This document shows positions 46,298 to 54,957 of a stretch of 64,000 bases of DNA, piece by piece. The stretch covers positions 242,464 to 306,463 of the forward strand of contig NZ_FUZF01000002.1 of NCBI RefSeq assembly GCF_900168125.1. Reading direction: 5' to 3'. Origin of the DNA: Sphingobacterium nematocida. Its GTDB lineage: Bacteria > Bacteroidota > Bacteroidia > Sphingobacteriales > Sphingobacteriaceae. The notes beneath the pieces are model-generated. The model was not told where the DNA came from, did not search any database, and was given only the letters and a program-made list of their open reading frames with translations. The translations under genes were made by a program, and so were the position numbers. Positions within the stretch are counted from its first letter, which is position 1. Every line of letters starts with the position of its first letter.

Positions 46298-47005
46298 ATG
46301 AAGTATATATATATCGCTGCGCTTTTTTCTGCCTTGCTGTTTTTGAACAGCTGTGTTAAAGATAATGATTCATATATGTATGATAGCCCGGGCTCTTTTG
46401 TTGGCCTAGCGGTATTTAATGCTATACCTAACTCTACAGCTGTAAATCTTTTAGTTGACAGGGATCGACTGAATATGACAAATGAAAAATTACCTTTTGG
46501 TGGATATATCCCTCATCGTAATGTATATCCCGGTGAAAAAACGATCACTGTTGAGAATCAGAATTCGAAGGGCGAATCCCAACGCGTCATGCAAAATGTT
46601 TCTTTGGCTTCTGGAAATATTTATAGTTTGTTCTTATATGACGAGAATGGCATTAAATCTATACTCACGAAAGATAATATAGTTAGTCCTCGTAATGGTT
46701 ATGCTAAAATAAGATTGGCAAACATGGTTAAGGATGCTCCTGCGCTAACTATGTGGAGTGGAAATCCCGTCCAAACTGTTTATGCAGATGTTCCGTTCAA
46801 AACGGTGACTGAATTTGTTGAAGTTAAGGCTGGAGAGCCATTTACGTTTAAAATAATTCCTACTAATACGAAAGCAAACTTACCAGAAATTATTTTGAAG
46901 GATTTTTCCCTTGAGAATAAAGCAATTTACACATTTATGGTAAAAGGTGTGTTAGAAGCATCCAATGAAAATGAAGAAGTTTCTCTTACGGTGATTAAAT
47001 TCTAA
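46298..47005 (+). CDS. DUF4397-domain lipoprotein
   Basis: A 235-residue lipoprotein: signal peptide with lipobox LNSC (Cys at about residue 19), then a DUF4397-type beta domain (residues about 35-140, opening with VGLAVFNAIPNSTAVNLLVD) and a second beta-rich part. Function is unknown; such proteins are common envelope lipoproteins in Bacteroidota. The ATG at 46298 gives a proper signal peptide. It converges with the Spy-like gene, 16 bp apart. Confidence 0.8.
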   Translation: MKYIYIAALFSALLFLNSCVKDNDSYMYDSPGSFVGLAVFNAIPNSTAVNLLVDRDRLNMTNEKLPFGGYIPHRNVYPGEKTITVENQNSKGESQRVMQNVSLASGNIYSLFLYDENGIKSILTKDNIVSPRNGYAKIRLANMVKDAPALTMWSGNPVQTVYADVPFKTVTEFVEVKAGEPFTFKIIPTNTKANLPEIILKDFSLENKAIYTFMVKGVLEASNENEEVSLTVIKF

Positions 47006-47021
47006 AGGTCTAGGGATTGAT

Positions 47022-47456
47022 TTACCTTTGTCGACCTTTTTTTTGCCGCTCTTGAAGTGTATTCCGTAATAAGTCATTAAAATCTTCTTCTACCTGAAAA
47101 AACTGAGAAGCACGGGCTTGTCCGATGACTTTTGCAAAGTCTTCTCTGTATTGTTTCTTCATTTCTACTTCTTTTGCGTCAAAAGCAATTACATCACGTC
47201 TTCCTCCGTTAAAGGAGTTCGCCTGTTGTGGAATTCCGCCGCGTTTAGCTTTTTTTAAATCCTTTAATTGGTCCGTGTATTTGTTATAAATAGGAAAGAA
47301 TTTTTGTGCCTCACTTGGTGTTATCTTTAGCTCTTTGGTGATGTAAGCTATTTTTTCACTTTCAATAGCTTCAAATTTGTTTTGCTGTGCAAATGATACT
47401 ATGTGTAAAGTGAATACTAGTAAAAAAGTGGTTAAAATATACTTTAATCGTAACAT
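47022..47456 (-). CDS. Spy/CpxP-like small periplasmic protein
   Basis: A 144-residue secreted, helix-rich, basic protein: signal peptide (about 1-23, ending SFAQQ), then helices with ITKELKITPSEAQKFFPIY and a C-terminal Arg/Lys/Gln tail. The pattern resembles LTxxQ-type periplasmic chaperone-sensors. Its ATG overlaps the stop codon of the upstream anti-sigma-like gene (TAATG), so the two are translationally coupled. It may be the signal receiver of the sigma/anti-sigma pair (inference). Confidence 0.7.
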   Translation of the reverse strand: MLRLKYILTTFLLVFTLHIVSFAQQNKFEAIESEKIAYITKELKITPSEAQKFFPIYNKYTDQLKDLKKAKRGGIPQQANSFNGGRRDVIAFDAKEVEMKKQYREDFAKVIGQARASQFFQVEEDFNDLLRNTLQERQKKGRQR

Positions 47457-48334
47457 TATAACATGTAATTTAAATAATCTTTTATATCCTCGTCGTCTAT
47501 TCTTTTGTCAATTTTACGCTGGCTGGAGGTTTCCTCATTTATAAATTTTGTGAGTTGAATTAGATCCTCTCCTTCATAAACCTGTGCAAGGTAATTTACT
47601 ATTTCCTCATTACTTACATCCCGTAAATTGACATTGGTATTGCTTGCTTGTAAAGAAGTTTCCGGAGCTGTTGGTTCCGTAGACCCTTTTTGTACGGCGA
47701 AATATGAACCAATACCGATTATAAAAACAACAGCTGCTGTAGAAACATAGCTAAACCATTTTTTTCGTTCTGAAAAAGAAATGATCGTCGCTTCTTCAGA
47801 TTTGTCATCATCCACTTGTTTTGCTGCCTTTTTGATAGTATCGGTTAGGGAGGCAAAGTAATTTTCAGGAACAACAAATCCTTCTTCGGCAACTTTTGAT
47901 TTTAGATTATATTCTGCAATTTTAATTTGTAGATTATCTTTTTGATCCGAAAAATAACCTGTAGGGACATTAAACCCCGTCTCAGAGACTGTATCTTTAA
48001 GTTTGTCTTCTATTATTCTACTCTGAATCGAGTGCTCTAGTGTCTCAAAATAGCCTTTGGGCACTTGATAATCTAGCATGTCGACTTGATCCTTAAGCTT
48101 GCTTTCTGAAATTTTAAGTAGGACCTGTTCTTCCAGTTGATTAAAATATAAATCTGGCACAGTATAAGCGGTCGAGTCTGCGCGTAAATTGTATTTTTCA
48201 ATAACCAATTGCGCTTCTATCGAGCGCTGCTGCGTAATAAAGAAATTTTCTGGAGTAGAAAAAGGTGTGACACGTAGTGAATCGGAAAGTATATTTCCTT
48301 TTATTGGCTCGCTATGTGGGTTTTTTCTCTTCAT
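47456..48334 (-). CDS. Putative anti-sigma factor with five 32-residue repeats
   Basis: A 292-residue protein with a cytoplasmic part (1-190), one membrane helix (about 193-213) and a short periplasmic part. The cytoplasmic part holds five repeats, with Pro-x-x-(Phe/Tyr)-Phe at residues 28, 60, 92, 124 and 156, exactly 32 apart, each followed by a helix of the type LxxxIxxKIxExxLK. Single VPxxYF segments occur in other Bacteroidota anti-sigma-like proteins. It lies between an ECF sigma gene (34 bp) and a Spy-like gene (overlap), so an anti-sigma role is likely but unproven. Confidence 0.65.
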   Translation of the reverse strand: MKRKNPHSEPIKGNILSDSLRVTPFSTPENFFITQQRSIEAQLVIEKYNLRADSTAYTVPDLYFNQLEEQVLLKISESKLKDQVDMLDYQVPKGYFETLEHSIQSRIIEDKLKDTVSETGFNVPTGYFSDQKDNLQIKIAEYNLKSKVAEEGFVVPENYFASLTDTIKKAAKQVDDDKSEEATIISFSERKKWFSYVSTAAVVFIIGIGSYFAVQKGSTEPTAPETSLQASNTNVNLRDVSNEEIVNYLAQVYEGEDLIQLTKFINEETSSQRKIDKRIDDEDIKDYLNYML

Positions 48335-48368
48335 GGTCTATGTATAGATGCTTTCTCGGTAAAAAGGT

Positions 48369-48914
48369 TTAATCGTTGTTGTTAAAAAAAGATTCAACTT
48401 TCTTTACAGCTAAGTGATAGGATGCTTTTAGAGCCCCTACACTTGTGCCCAGAATTTGGGATATTTCATCGTATTTTAAGTCTTCAAAGTATTTCATGTT
48501 GAAGACTAGTCGTTGTTTCTCCGGAAGAGTCAGAAGTGCTTGTTGTAGTTTCATCTGAGCTTTATCTCCATTGAAGTAGCTGGTGTCTGCTAATGTCTCC
48601 GCTAGGTATGACGAACTATCTTCATCCAGAGAGACATTATACTTTTGCTTTTTCTTATTTAAAAAAGTTATGCATTCATTTGTTGCTATACGATACAACC
48701 AGGTATACAGCTGCGAATCTTCTCTAAACTTTTCCAGGTTGCGCCATACTTTTATGAAAATATCTTGAGTCACGTCATCCGCATCATCATGATCAATGAC
48801 CATGCGTCTGACGTGCCAGTAGATTTTTTGTTGGTATTTTTTTAACAAATGACTGAACGCCGCTTCTCGCGTGCGTTCATCTGCAAACATAGAAATGATT
48901 TGCGCGTCTTCCAT
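48369..48914 (-). CDS. ECF RNA polymerase sigma factor
   Basis: A 181-residue ECF sigma factor: region 2 (about 10-85, with DDADDVTQDIFIKVWRNLEK) and region 4 (about 120-175, with LPEKQRLVFNMKYFEDLKYD and an HTH ending LGTSVGALKASYHLAVKK). It starts 6 bp after the transketolase C-terminal subunit gene, so it may be co-transcribed with metabolic genes, and it is followed by its probable anti-sigma factor. Target promoters are unknown. Confidence 0.94.
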   Translation of the reverse strand: MEDAQIISMFADERTREAAFSHLLKKYQQKIYWHVRRMVIDHDDADDVTQDIFIKVWRNLEKFREDSQLYTWLYRIATNECITFLNKKKQKYNVSLDEDSSSYLAETLADTSYFNGDKAQMKLQQALLTLPEKQRLVFNMKYFEDLKYDEISQILGTSVGALKASYHLAVKKVESFFNNND

Positions 48915-48920
48915 TTGAAA

Positions 48921-49874
48921 TTATTTTCTACTAATAGCTTTACGCGCAGCAGCCACAATGCTATTGGCATTCAGCCCATATTTTTCCATTAATTGAGCCG
49001 GTGTGCCTGATTCTCCGAAACTATCATTTACTGCAACATATTCTTGTAGGGTTGGTAGTTTCTGTGCTAATACTTGCGCTACACTGTCACCCAGCCCACC
49101 TAAACGGTTATGTTCTTCAGCGGTTACTACACAGCCTGTTTTTGCGGCTGATTTAAGGATCGCTTCTTCATCCAGTGGTTTTATGGTGTGAATATTGATG
49201 ATTTCTGCGTTGATGCCCAGCTTTTCCAACTCTTCACCGGCTTGGATAGCTTCCCATACAAGGTGGCCTGTTGCAACAATTGTCACGTCAGTTCCTTCAT
49301 TTAGCATAATTGCTTTACCAATCTCAAAAGTTTGATCAGCAGGGGTAAAGTTAGGAACAACGGGACGACCAAAGCGTAGATAAACAGGACCCTCATGATT
49401 AACTAAAGCAATGGTAGCTGCTTTTGTTTGGTTATAATCACAAGTGTTTATTACGGTCATTCCAGGAAGCATTTTCATTAGTCCGATGTCTTCTAGGATC
49501 TGATGTGTAGCTCCGTCTTCACCTAAGGTAAGACCCGCATGGGAAGCACAGATTTTTACGTTTTTATCGGAGTAAGCGATAGATTGACGGATCTGATCGT
49601 AAACACGTCCTGTAGAGAAGTTAGCAAATGTTCCTGTAAAAGGGATTTTTCCACCTATGGTAAGCCCAGCAGCAATTCCCATCATATTTGCTTCTGCAAT
49701 ACCGATTTGAAAGAAGCGTTCTGGGAATTCTTTAATAAAGGCTTCCATTTTTAGAGAACCAATTAGATCGGCACATAGTGCCACAACATTATCATTGATT
49801 TTACCAGCCTCTAACAGGCCAGCTCCAAATCCGGAGCGAGTATCTTTAGATTCTGTAAAAGTATATTTTTTCAT
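48921..49874 (-). CDS. Transketolase, C-terminal subunit
   Basis: A 317-residue protein with the pyrimidine-binding domain (GFGAGLLEAGKINDNVVALC to about 165) and the C-terminal transketolase domain (about 185-305). It forms a complete transketolase with the N-terminal subunit encoded just upstream. Such split transketolases carry thiamine-diphosphate-dependent two-carbon transfers in the pentose phosphate pathway. The catalytic Glu for the cofactor is expected near IGIAEANMMGIAAG. Confidence 0.93.
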   Translation of the reverse strand: MKKYTFTESKDTRSGFGAGLLEAGKINDNVVALCADLIGSLKMEAFIKEFPERFFQIGIAEANMMGIAAGLTIGGKIPFTGTFANFSTGRVYDQIRQSIAYSDKNVKICASHAGLTLGEDGATHQILEDIGLMKMLPGMTVINTCDYNQTKAATIALVNHEGPVYLRFGRPVVPNFTPADQTFEIGKAIMLNEGTDVTIVATGHLVWEAIQAGEELEKLGINAEIINIHTIKPLDEEAILKSAAKTGCVVTAEEHNRLGGLGDSVAQVLAQKLPTLQEYVAVNDSFGESGTPAQLMEKYGLNANSIVAAARKAISRK

Positions 49875-49948
49875 TTTTATTTAGTATTTAGATTTTAGTA
49901 ATTAGTACTTAGATAAAGATTATACTGGTATGTAATCGTTCTTCTAAA

Positions 49949-50797
49949 TTAATAATCACCAATTGTTCTTGGAATTTGGTTTAACGCCGACTCTAATTGT
50001 TCATTATTAGGCGCTGCACCGTGCCATTTATGTGTTCCCATCATATAGTCGACTCCGAATCCCATTTCTGTATGCAATAATATAACGACTGGTTTTCCTT
50101 TACCTGTACGGGATTTAGCTTCCTCTAGACCTGCAATTACAGATGCCATATCGTTTCCTTTTGTTATTTCCAGTACATCCCATCCAAAAGCTTCCCATTT
50201 TGCTCTTAGGTTGCCTAACGATAAGACTTGGTTGGTAGGACCGTCAATCTGTGCTCCATTGTAATCCACTGTAGCGATGATGTTATCTACTTTGTTGTGA
50301 GGGGCATACATTGCTGCTTCCCAAACCTGGCCTTCTTGAAGCTCTCCATCTCCCATTAGTACGTATACTAAACGGTCGTCGTTGTTTAATTTTTTAGCTT
50401 GTGCTGCACCTATAGCTACCGATAGACCTTGACCTAGAGATCCTGAGGCAATCCTTATACCTGGAAGGTGTTCATGTGTGGTAGGGTGTCCTTGAAGACG
50501 AGTGTTGAGCTTACGAAAAGTAGCTAATTCACTAACAGGAAAATAACCAGCTCTAGCTAATGTACTATAAAACACAGGGGAGATATGTCCATTGGATAAG
50601 AAAAACAGATCTTCATTCTTTCCATCCATTTTAAATGAAGTATCATGTTTCATCGCATGAAAATACAGTGCTACAAAATAGTCTGTACATCCTAAAGACC
50701 CTCCTGGGTGACCAGATTGACATGCATGTACCATACGTACAATATCACGTCTTACCTGAGAAGCAACTTGCTCGAGATTGTTAATATCTACACTCAT
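49949..50797 (-). CDS. Transketolase, N-terminal subunit
   Basis: A 282-residue thiamine-diphosphate-binding half: HACQSGHPGGSLGCTDYFVA near residue 23, GSLGQGLSVAIGAA, and the cofactor motif GDGELQEGQVWEA...DYNGAQIDG. It is first in the minus-strand run transketolase N, transketolase C, ECF sigma, anti-sigma-like, Spy-like. A 74-bp gap separates the two subunit genes. Confidence 0.94.
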   Translation of the reverse strand: MSVDINNLEQVASQVRRDIVRMVHACQSGHPGGSLGCTDYFVALYFHAMKHDTSFKMDGKNEDLFFLSNGHISPVFYSTLARAGYFPVSELATFRKLNTRLQGHPTTHEHLPGIRIASGSLGQGLSVAIGAAQAKKLNNDDRLVYVLMGDGELQEGQVWEAAMYAPHNKVDNIIATVDYNGAQIDGPTNQVLSLGNLRAKWEAFGWDVLEITKGNDMASVIAGLEEAKSRTGKGKPVVILLHTEMGFGVDYMMGTHKWHGAAPNNEQLESALNQIPRTIGDY

Positions 50798-50962
50798 CTT
50801 TAATTAAATATCATAATGTTTATGGGTAAAGGTAGTGAATTTTGAATATTTAGGGGTATTATTTGCATTTTTAATTGTTGTTAGGTGTGGAATTTTATGT
50901 AATTCTGCATCCGTGAGAAAATCATGGATTTAAAACGTTTAATTTAATAAGGATAATCGTAT

Positions 50963-52570
50963 ATGAAAAAGTTGTTTTTTTGTTTTTCACTTCTTGGTTC
51001 GGTATTGTATAGTACGGCACAGCACAAAGTCAGTACAAATGCGGAGGTAAAAGAAGTAACAGTTTATGCAAACGGAGCTCAGGTGTTAAATAGACTTCAG
51101 GTTACGTTGCCTGCAGGTGGCAGTGATTTGATTATTAATAATGTTGCAAATGACCTGGACGAACAGAATGTTCAAATTAGCGGACCAGATCATGTTTCTG
51201 TACTATCGATCGTAAAGACAAGTTCCGAGGAGTCTCAGATCACAAACCCTTCGCATCAAAAATTAAAGGATTCATTGGACCTAGTAACTGTAGATCGAGA
51301 AAATGTATACAATAGGTTGAATGCGGCAAAAGGCGCACTACAGATCTTAACCAATAATAATTTGTTGGGAGGTGCTGATGGAAAGATTGATATTGCGGAT
51401 TTATCCAAGTTGGTCGATTACTATCAGATTAAGTCTGTGAATCTTAATAAAGAGATTTCCACATTGAACAAAGAAATAGCTGAACTTGATAAGAAGATCG
51501 CCCGGTTTCAAGAGGCATTACGTACCTATGTGGGTAGTGGTGGTCAGTTAAGGTTGCAAGTCAATTCGGGCCGAAGCGGGAGCGTCGCTTTAGAGGTTCG
51601 TTATATGACGCGATCTGCACATTGGCAAGCTTATTATGACCTGAAAGCAGCTTCGGTGTCTGCTCCATTGAAAATGTTCTATAAAGCTGGCGTGTCGCAA
51701 AGCTCAGGTGTGGATTGGAGAAACGCGAAATTGATTTTATCCACGGGAAATCCTGCCGTAGGAGGTACAGCGCCTGTTTTATCACCTTCTTATGCCGTAA
51801 TCCGTAATATAGAGGATGAGATGTTTGCGAATCTTACCGTACAGAATCGTGTACAGAATAAAATACAGAGCCTGGGCGCGAAAGCCGTCAGGGAGGTTGC
51901 TGCCATGGATGAAGTAACTGTTGGTGAATTGGCTACGCCATCTATTTCTATGGTTGAAAATCAGTTAAGTACAACCTTTGATATAGAAGTTCCTTATACG
52001 ATTCTATCGAATGGACAGCCACATAGTGTTGCCTTGAAGGAGTTTTCTCAGCCTGCATTATTTAAATACTATGCGGTTCCGAAATTGGATAAGGATGCTT
52101 TCTTAATGGCTGAAATTACGGATTTTCAGAAGTTAAATCTGATACCGGGTGAGGCGAATATTTCTTTCGAGAACATGTTCGTGGGGAAGTCTTATATCAA
52201 TCCCAATGTAACTACAGATACACTAAATCTAAGTCTTGGTAGAGATAAAGGGATCTCTATAAAAAGAGAGCGTCTAATGGATCAGAAAAGCACGCAGATT
52301 TCAGGCAGTTCTAAGAAGCAGATTTTTACTTATGAAATTAAAGTCAGAAACAATAAGTCCAGTGATGTGGATATTCTGTTAAAGGATCAATATCCGATCT
52401 CGACGGATAAATCTATTGAGGTAGAGCTTTTAGATGCAAAGGCAGGCAATGTTAATTCTGAGACAGGTGTGGTGACTTGGATGCTGCGGTTGAAACCGAA
52501 TGAAACACAGACTTACCGAATAAGCTATCTGGTAAAGTCGCCTAAAGATAAGGTCATTAGTTTTAATTAA
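50963..52570 (+). CDS. DUF4139 (mucoidy inhibitor MuiA-like) family protein
   Basis: A 535-residue secreted protein: signal peptide (about 1-19, ending STAQH), an N-terminal DUF4140-type domain (VKEVTVYANGAQVLNRLQV, about 28-125), a coiled-coil stretch (about 150-200) and a DUF4139 beta-sandwich region (about 210-530). It is found widely in Bacteroidota and other Gram-negatives with no settled function. It stands alone and has a strong terminator. Confidence 0.85.
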   Translation: MKKLFFCFSLLGSVLYSTAQHKVSTNAEVKEVTVYANGAQVLNRLQVTLPAGGSDLIINNVANDLDEQNVQISGPDHVSVLSIVKTSSEESQITNPSHQKLKDSLDLVTVDRENVYNRLNAAKGALQILTNNNLLGGADGKIDIADLSKLVDYYQIKSVNLNKEISTLNKEIAELDKKIARFQEALRTYVGSGGQLRLQVNSGRSGSVALEVRYMTRSAHWQAYYDLKAASVSAPLKMFYKAGVSQSSGVDWRNAKLILSTGNPAVGGTAPVLSPSYAVIRNIEDEMFANLTVQNRVQNKIQSLGAKAVREVAAMDEVTVGELATPSISMVENQLSTTFDIEVPYTILSNGQPHSVALKEFSQPALFKYYAVPKLDKDAFLMAEITDFQKLNLIPGEANISFENMFVGKSYINPNVTTDTLNLSLGRDKGISIKRERLMDQKSTQISGSSKKQIFTYEIKVRNNKSSDVDILLKDQYPISTDKSIEVELLDAKAGNVNSETGVVTWMLRLKPNETQTYRISYLVKSPKDKVISFN

Positions 52571-52580
52571 GTTTAATAAA

Positions 52581-52613
52581 AAAGGCATCGATTATATTTC
52601 GATGCCTTTTTTT
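52581..52613 (+). terminator. Intrinsic terminator after the MuiA-like gene
   Basis: AAAGGCATCGA pairs perfectly with TCGATGCCTTT across a 7-nt loop and is followed by more T. Confidence 0.92.
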
Positions 52614-52647
52614 CTGAAAGTGTTTGTTCTTTAATGATGTCAAGAAC

Positions 52648-52684
52648 TTTTATGCTTGTTGGCGGATCAGCAGCAAGCATAAAA
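52648..52684 (-). terminator. Hairpin downstream of the small membrane protein gene
   Basis: A perfect 11-bp stem, TTTTATGCTTG with CAAGCATAAAA, and a 15-nt loop. It begins 6 bp after the minus-strand stop codon at 52691. There is no T-run beyond the stem, so termination strength is uncertain. Confidence 0.5.
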
Positions 52685-52690
52685 ATTCTA

Positions 52691-53104
52691 TTAGTTTAAG
52701 ATAGACCAGGTGGACCAAGGTATTCTACTAAGTATAAGTATCAAGCCGATAGTATACATAATGAATACCTTTTGGTTTGCAGCGTAGTCTTCTTTTGCTT
52801 TTTTAGCTTTAGAATATCCAATAGTAATCAAAACGATTGCAATAAGCATTGTCAATGGATGTTCAATTATCTTGAAACGTAACTCAGGACTTTTCATAAC
52901 ACCTGCTGAAAACATGGTGTGGTATTTAAGCGTGAAAAAGTACACTAGACCGATTAATAGCTGAAGGTGGGCACTGATAAAGCCTATTAAAGCTATTTTA
53001 CGGTTGTAAGGTTTCGCTTTGAAATAATTGATTGCTGTTATTACAATCGAAATAACCAAAGCAATTAATAAGATGATGGCTAAGGTGGAGTGTAAGTGTT
53101 TCAT
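52691..53104 (-). CDS. Four-helix membrane protein, function unknown
   Basis: A 137-residue integral membrane protein with about four hydrophobic helices (about 6-26, 37-57, 75-95, 112-130). The His-containing start MKHLHSTLA and the pattern of helices resemble small cytochrome b561-like or YtxH-like membrane proteins common in Bacteroidota, but I do not recognise a named family. An ATG four codons upstream (53116) is an equally possible start. It is followed by a hairpin and preceded by the peptidase gene on the same strand, 81 bp away. Confidence 0.7.
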   Translation of the reverse strand: MKHLHSTLAIILLIALVISIVITAINYFKAKPYNRKIALIGFISAHLQLLIGLVYFFTLKYHTMFSAGVMKSPELRFKIIEHPLTMLIAIVLITIGYSKAKKAKEDYAANQKVFIMYTIGLILILSRIPWSTWSILN

Positions 53105-53185
53105 TCCTGTTAACATGATTTATTGATTTAATTTCTCTCTTTTTTATTTTTCTTATTCTTGTGCAGTCTCTATTTCGTAAAAGTA

Positions 53186-54847
53186 CTACTTTGCTGTACG
53201 CTTCTCGCCTAATTCGCGAAATTCTGACATTATTTTGAATTGTGGGAATGTTTTTTCCAAACTTAGACTGTAGCCTACATCAAAAAATAGCCTAATATCT
53301 GCCATTATACCTCCAAAGTCCCAGTTGTCATCCAATTGATCGGATGGTGCATGGTATCTTCCTGTTAAAGCCTTTTTTCTGTTGGCGATGGCGACAGTGT
53401 CTTTTGAGATCAATTCGTTTCCGCTTCCCATAAACAAGCCTGGAATTCCTTTTTTTACGAAATTGAAATGATCTGATCGATAAAAACCACCAGATGTTGG
53501 GTTGTTTTCTCCACGTACTGTCCTGCCGAATTTGTGTGCTGATCGAATCACATAGTCATCAATCTCTGACTGGCCGAAGCCTACGATGGATACATCTTTT
53601 GTCTCTCCTAAGGGGCTAAATGCGTCCATATTTAGATTTGCTACAGTTTTGTTGATAGGATAGATAGGGTTATTACTGTAATAAGCTGATCCTAACAAAC
53701 CTTGTTCTTCTGCGGTGACCGCCATAAACACGATGGTACGTTCGGGCTTGACTTTCGCAGCTTGAAAAGCTTTTGCTATTTCAAATAAAGCAGCGACACC
53801 TGCAGCATTATCTACAGCGCCATTATAGATAGAGTCTCCATTTACGGTTTCTCCGATGCCTAGGTGATCCCAGTGGGCCGTATAAATAATGGTTTCGTCA
53901 GCTCTTTTGGTACCTTCTATTTTTGCAATTACGTTATTGGATTTGGCATATTTAAAGCTATTCTTAAGTTGCACGGAGGTCGAAACTGATAAGGGTACAG
54001 CTTTAAAGCCTGGTTTTTTAGCAGATTCGATTACTTGATTACTGATGCCAGCCATTTTAAACAGTTGCTGAGCGGTGTTTGTTGAGATCCAACCCTCGTA
54101 CATGGCTTTAGGTTCGGCATTTTCTTTGTTGTCCAAATCCATTTGTGGGCCACTCCAACCAGTACGTACGACGTCCCAACCGTAGCTGGCAGCTTTTGTG
54201 TCGTGTATAATCAATACACCAGCGGCTCCTTGTCTACCTGCTTCTTCAAATTTATAGGTCCAACGGCCATAGTAGGTCATGGTATCGGCTTTAAACAGAT
54301 TTTTATCATAATGACCGGGATCGGATGCTAATACGATGACTGTTTTTCCTTTAACATCCAGGTTTTCATAATCGTTCCATTTATATTCGGGTGCTACAAT
54401 CCCAAAGCCTGCAAATACGAGGTCTGTAGAGGGGATGTTTATCTGCTCTTCTAAGCGCCGTGTACCGATGACATAATCGTCGAGATATTGCACGGATAAA
54501 GCCCCTTTATCTCCTTTAAAAGTAAGGATTGGATTGACGGGTTTGGAGGAAATTTCGACCATTGGTACCTCCTGAAAAAAGGATGTACCATTTCCTGGCT
54601 GTAAGCCTAAAGCTTTAAACTGGCTTTCGATATAATTGACCGTAAGCGTATCTCCTTTTGTAAAAGGTTTTCTGCCTTCAAATTCATCCGAGGAAAGTGC
54701 AGCAACGTTTTTTGCATATGTATCCGCATTAATAGCGGCTATGGCAGTACTATCAACGCTGTCTTGATCATGCGTCGTATTATTGTTCTGCATACAGCCT
54801 GCCGATAGAATAGATACGGATACGGCAATTAATAGGTGTGTTGTCAT
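53186..54847 (-). CDS. M28 family metallopeptidase, lipoprotein
   Basis: A 553-residue lipoprotein: lipobox LSAGC (Cys at about residue 18), an N-terminal region with EGRKPFTKGD, a PA-domain insert (about 120-270) and the M28 zinc-aminopeptidase domain with metal ligands in YTAHWDHLGIG, GAVDNAAGVAALFE, TAEEQGLLGS and NLNMDAF, and a final His in SDHFNF. It is probably a periplasmic or outer-membrane-anchored aminopeptidase. It lies 24 bp from repeat copy 2 on its upstream side. Confidence 0.93.
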   Translation of the reverse strand: MTTHLLIAVSVSILSAGCMQNNNTTHDQDSVDSTAIAAINADTYAKNVAALSSDEFEGRKPFTKGDTLTVNYIESQFKALGLQPGNGTSFFQEVPMVEISSKPVNPILTFKGDKGALSVQYLDDYVIGTRRLEEQINIPSTDLVFAGFGIVAPEYKWNDYENLDVKGKTVIVLASDPGHYDKNLFKADTMTYYGRWTYKFEEAGRQGAAGVLIIHDTKAASYGWDVVRTGWSGPQMDLDNKENAEPKAMYEGWISTNTAQQLFKMAGISNQVIESAKKPGFKAVPLSVSTSVQLKNSFKYAKSNNVIAKIEGTKRADETIIYTAHWDHLGIGETVNGDSIYNGAVDNAAGVAALFEIAKAFQAAKVKPERTIVFMAVTAEEQGLLGSAYYSNNPIYPINKTVANLNMDAFSPLGETKDVSIVGFGQSEIDDYVIRSAHKFGRTVRGENNPTSGGFYRSDHFNFVKKGIPGLFMGSGNELISKDTVAIANRKKALTGRYHAPSDQLDDNWDFGGIMADIRLFFDVGYSLSLEKTFPQFKIMSEFRELGEKRTAK

Positions 54848-54871
54848 ATGTATATAACTTGTTTTTTATCT

Positions 54872-54957
54872 GTCATTAACTTGTCCCGACTGGTCGGGAT
54901 GGAATATCCAAAGTATTTTCACGTGTACTTATGTTGGTTCAGCTACATGGATATTTC
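54872..54957 (-). repeat. 86-bp dispersed repeat, copy 2
   Basis: It matches 15816-15901 at both ends (41 bp with one mismatch, and 16 bp) with a diverged 29-bp centre and identical total length. It overlaps the last codons and stop codon of the SprT-like gene and ends 24 bp before the M28 peptidase start. As with copy 1, both flanking genes are on the minus strand. Confidence 0.8.

Noticed and set aside
47004..47039. Hairpin AAAGGTC/GACCTTT as a shared terminator of the convergent DUF4397 and Spy-like genes
   Set aside because: The stem is only 7 bp with a 22-nt loop and overlaps coding sequence; support is too weak to list.
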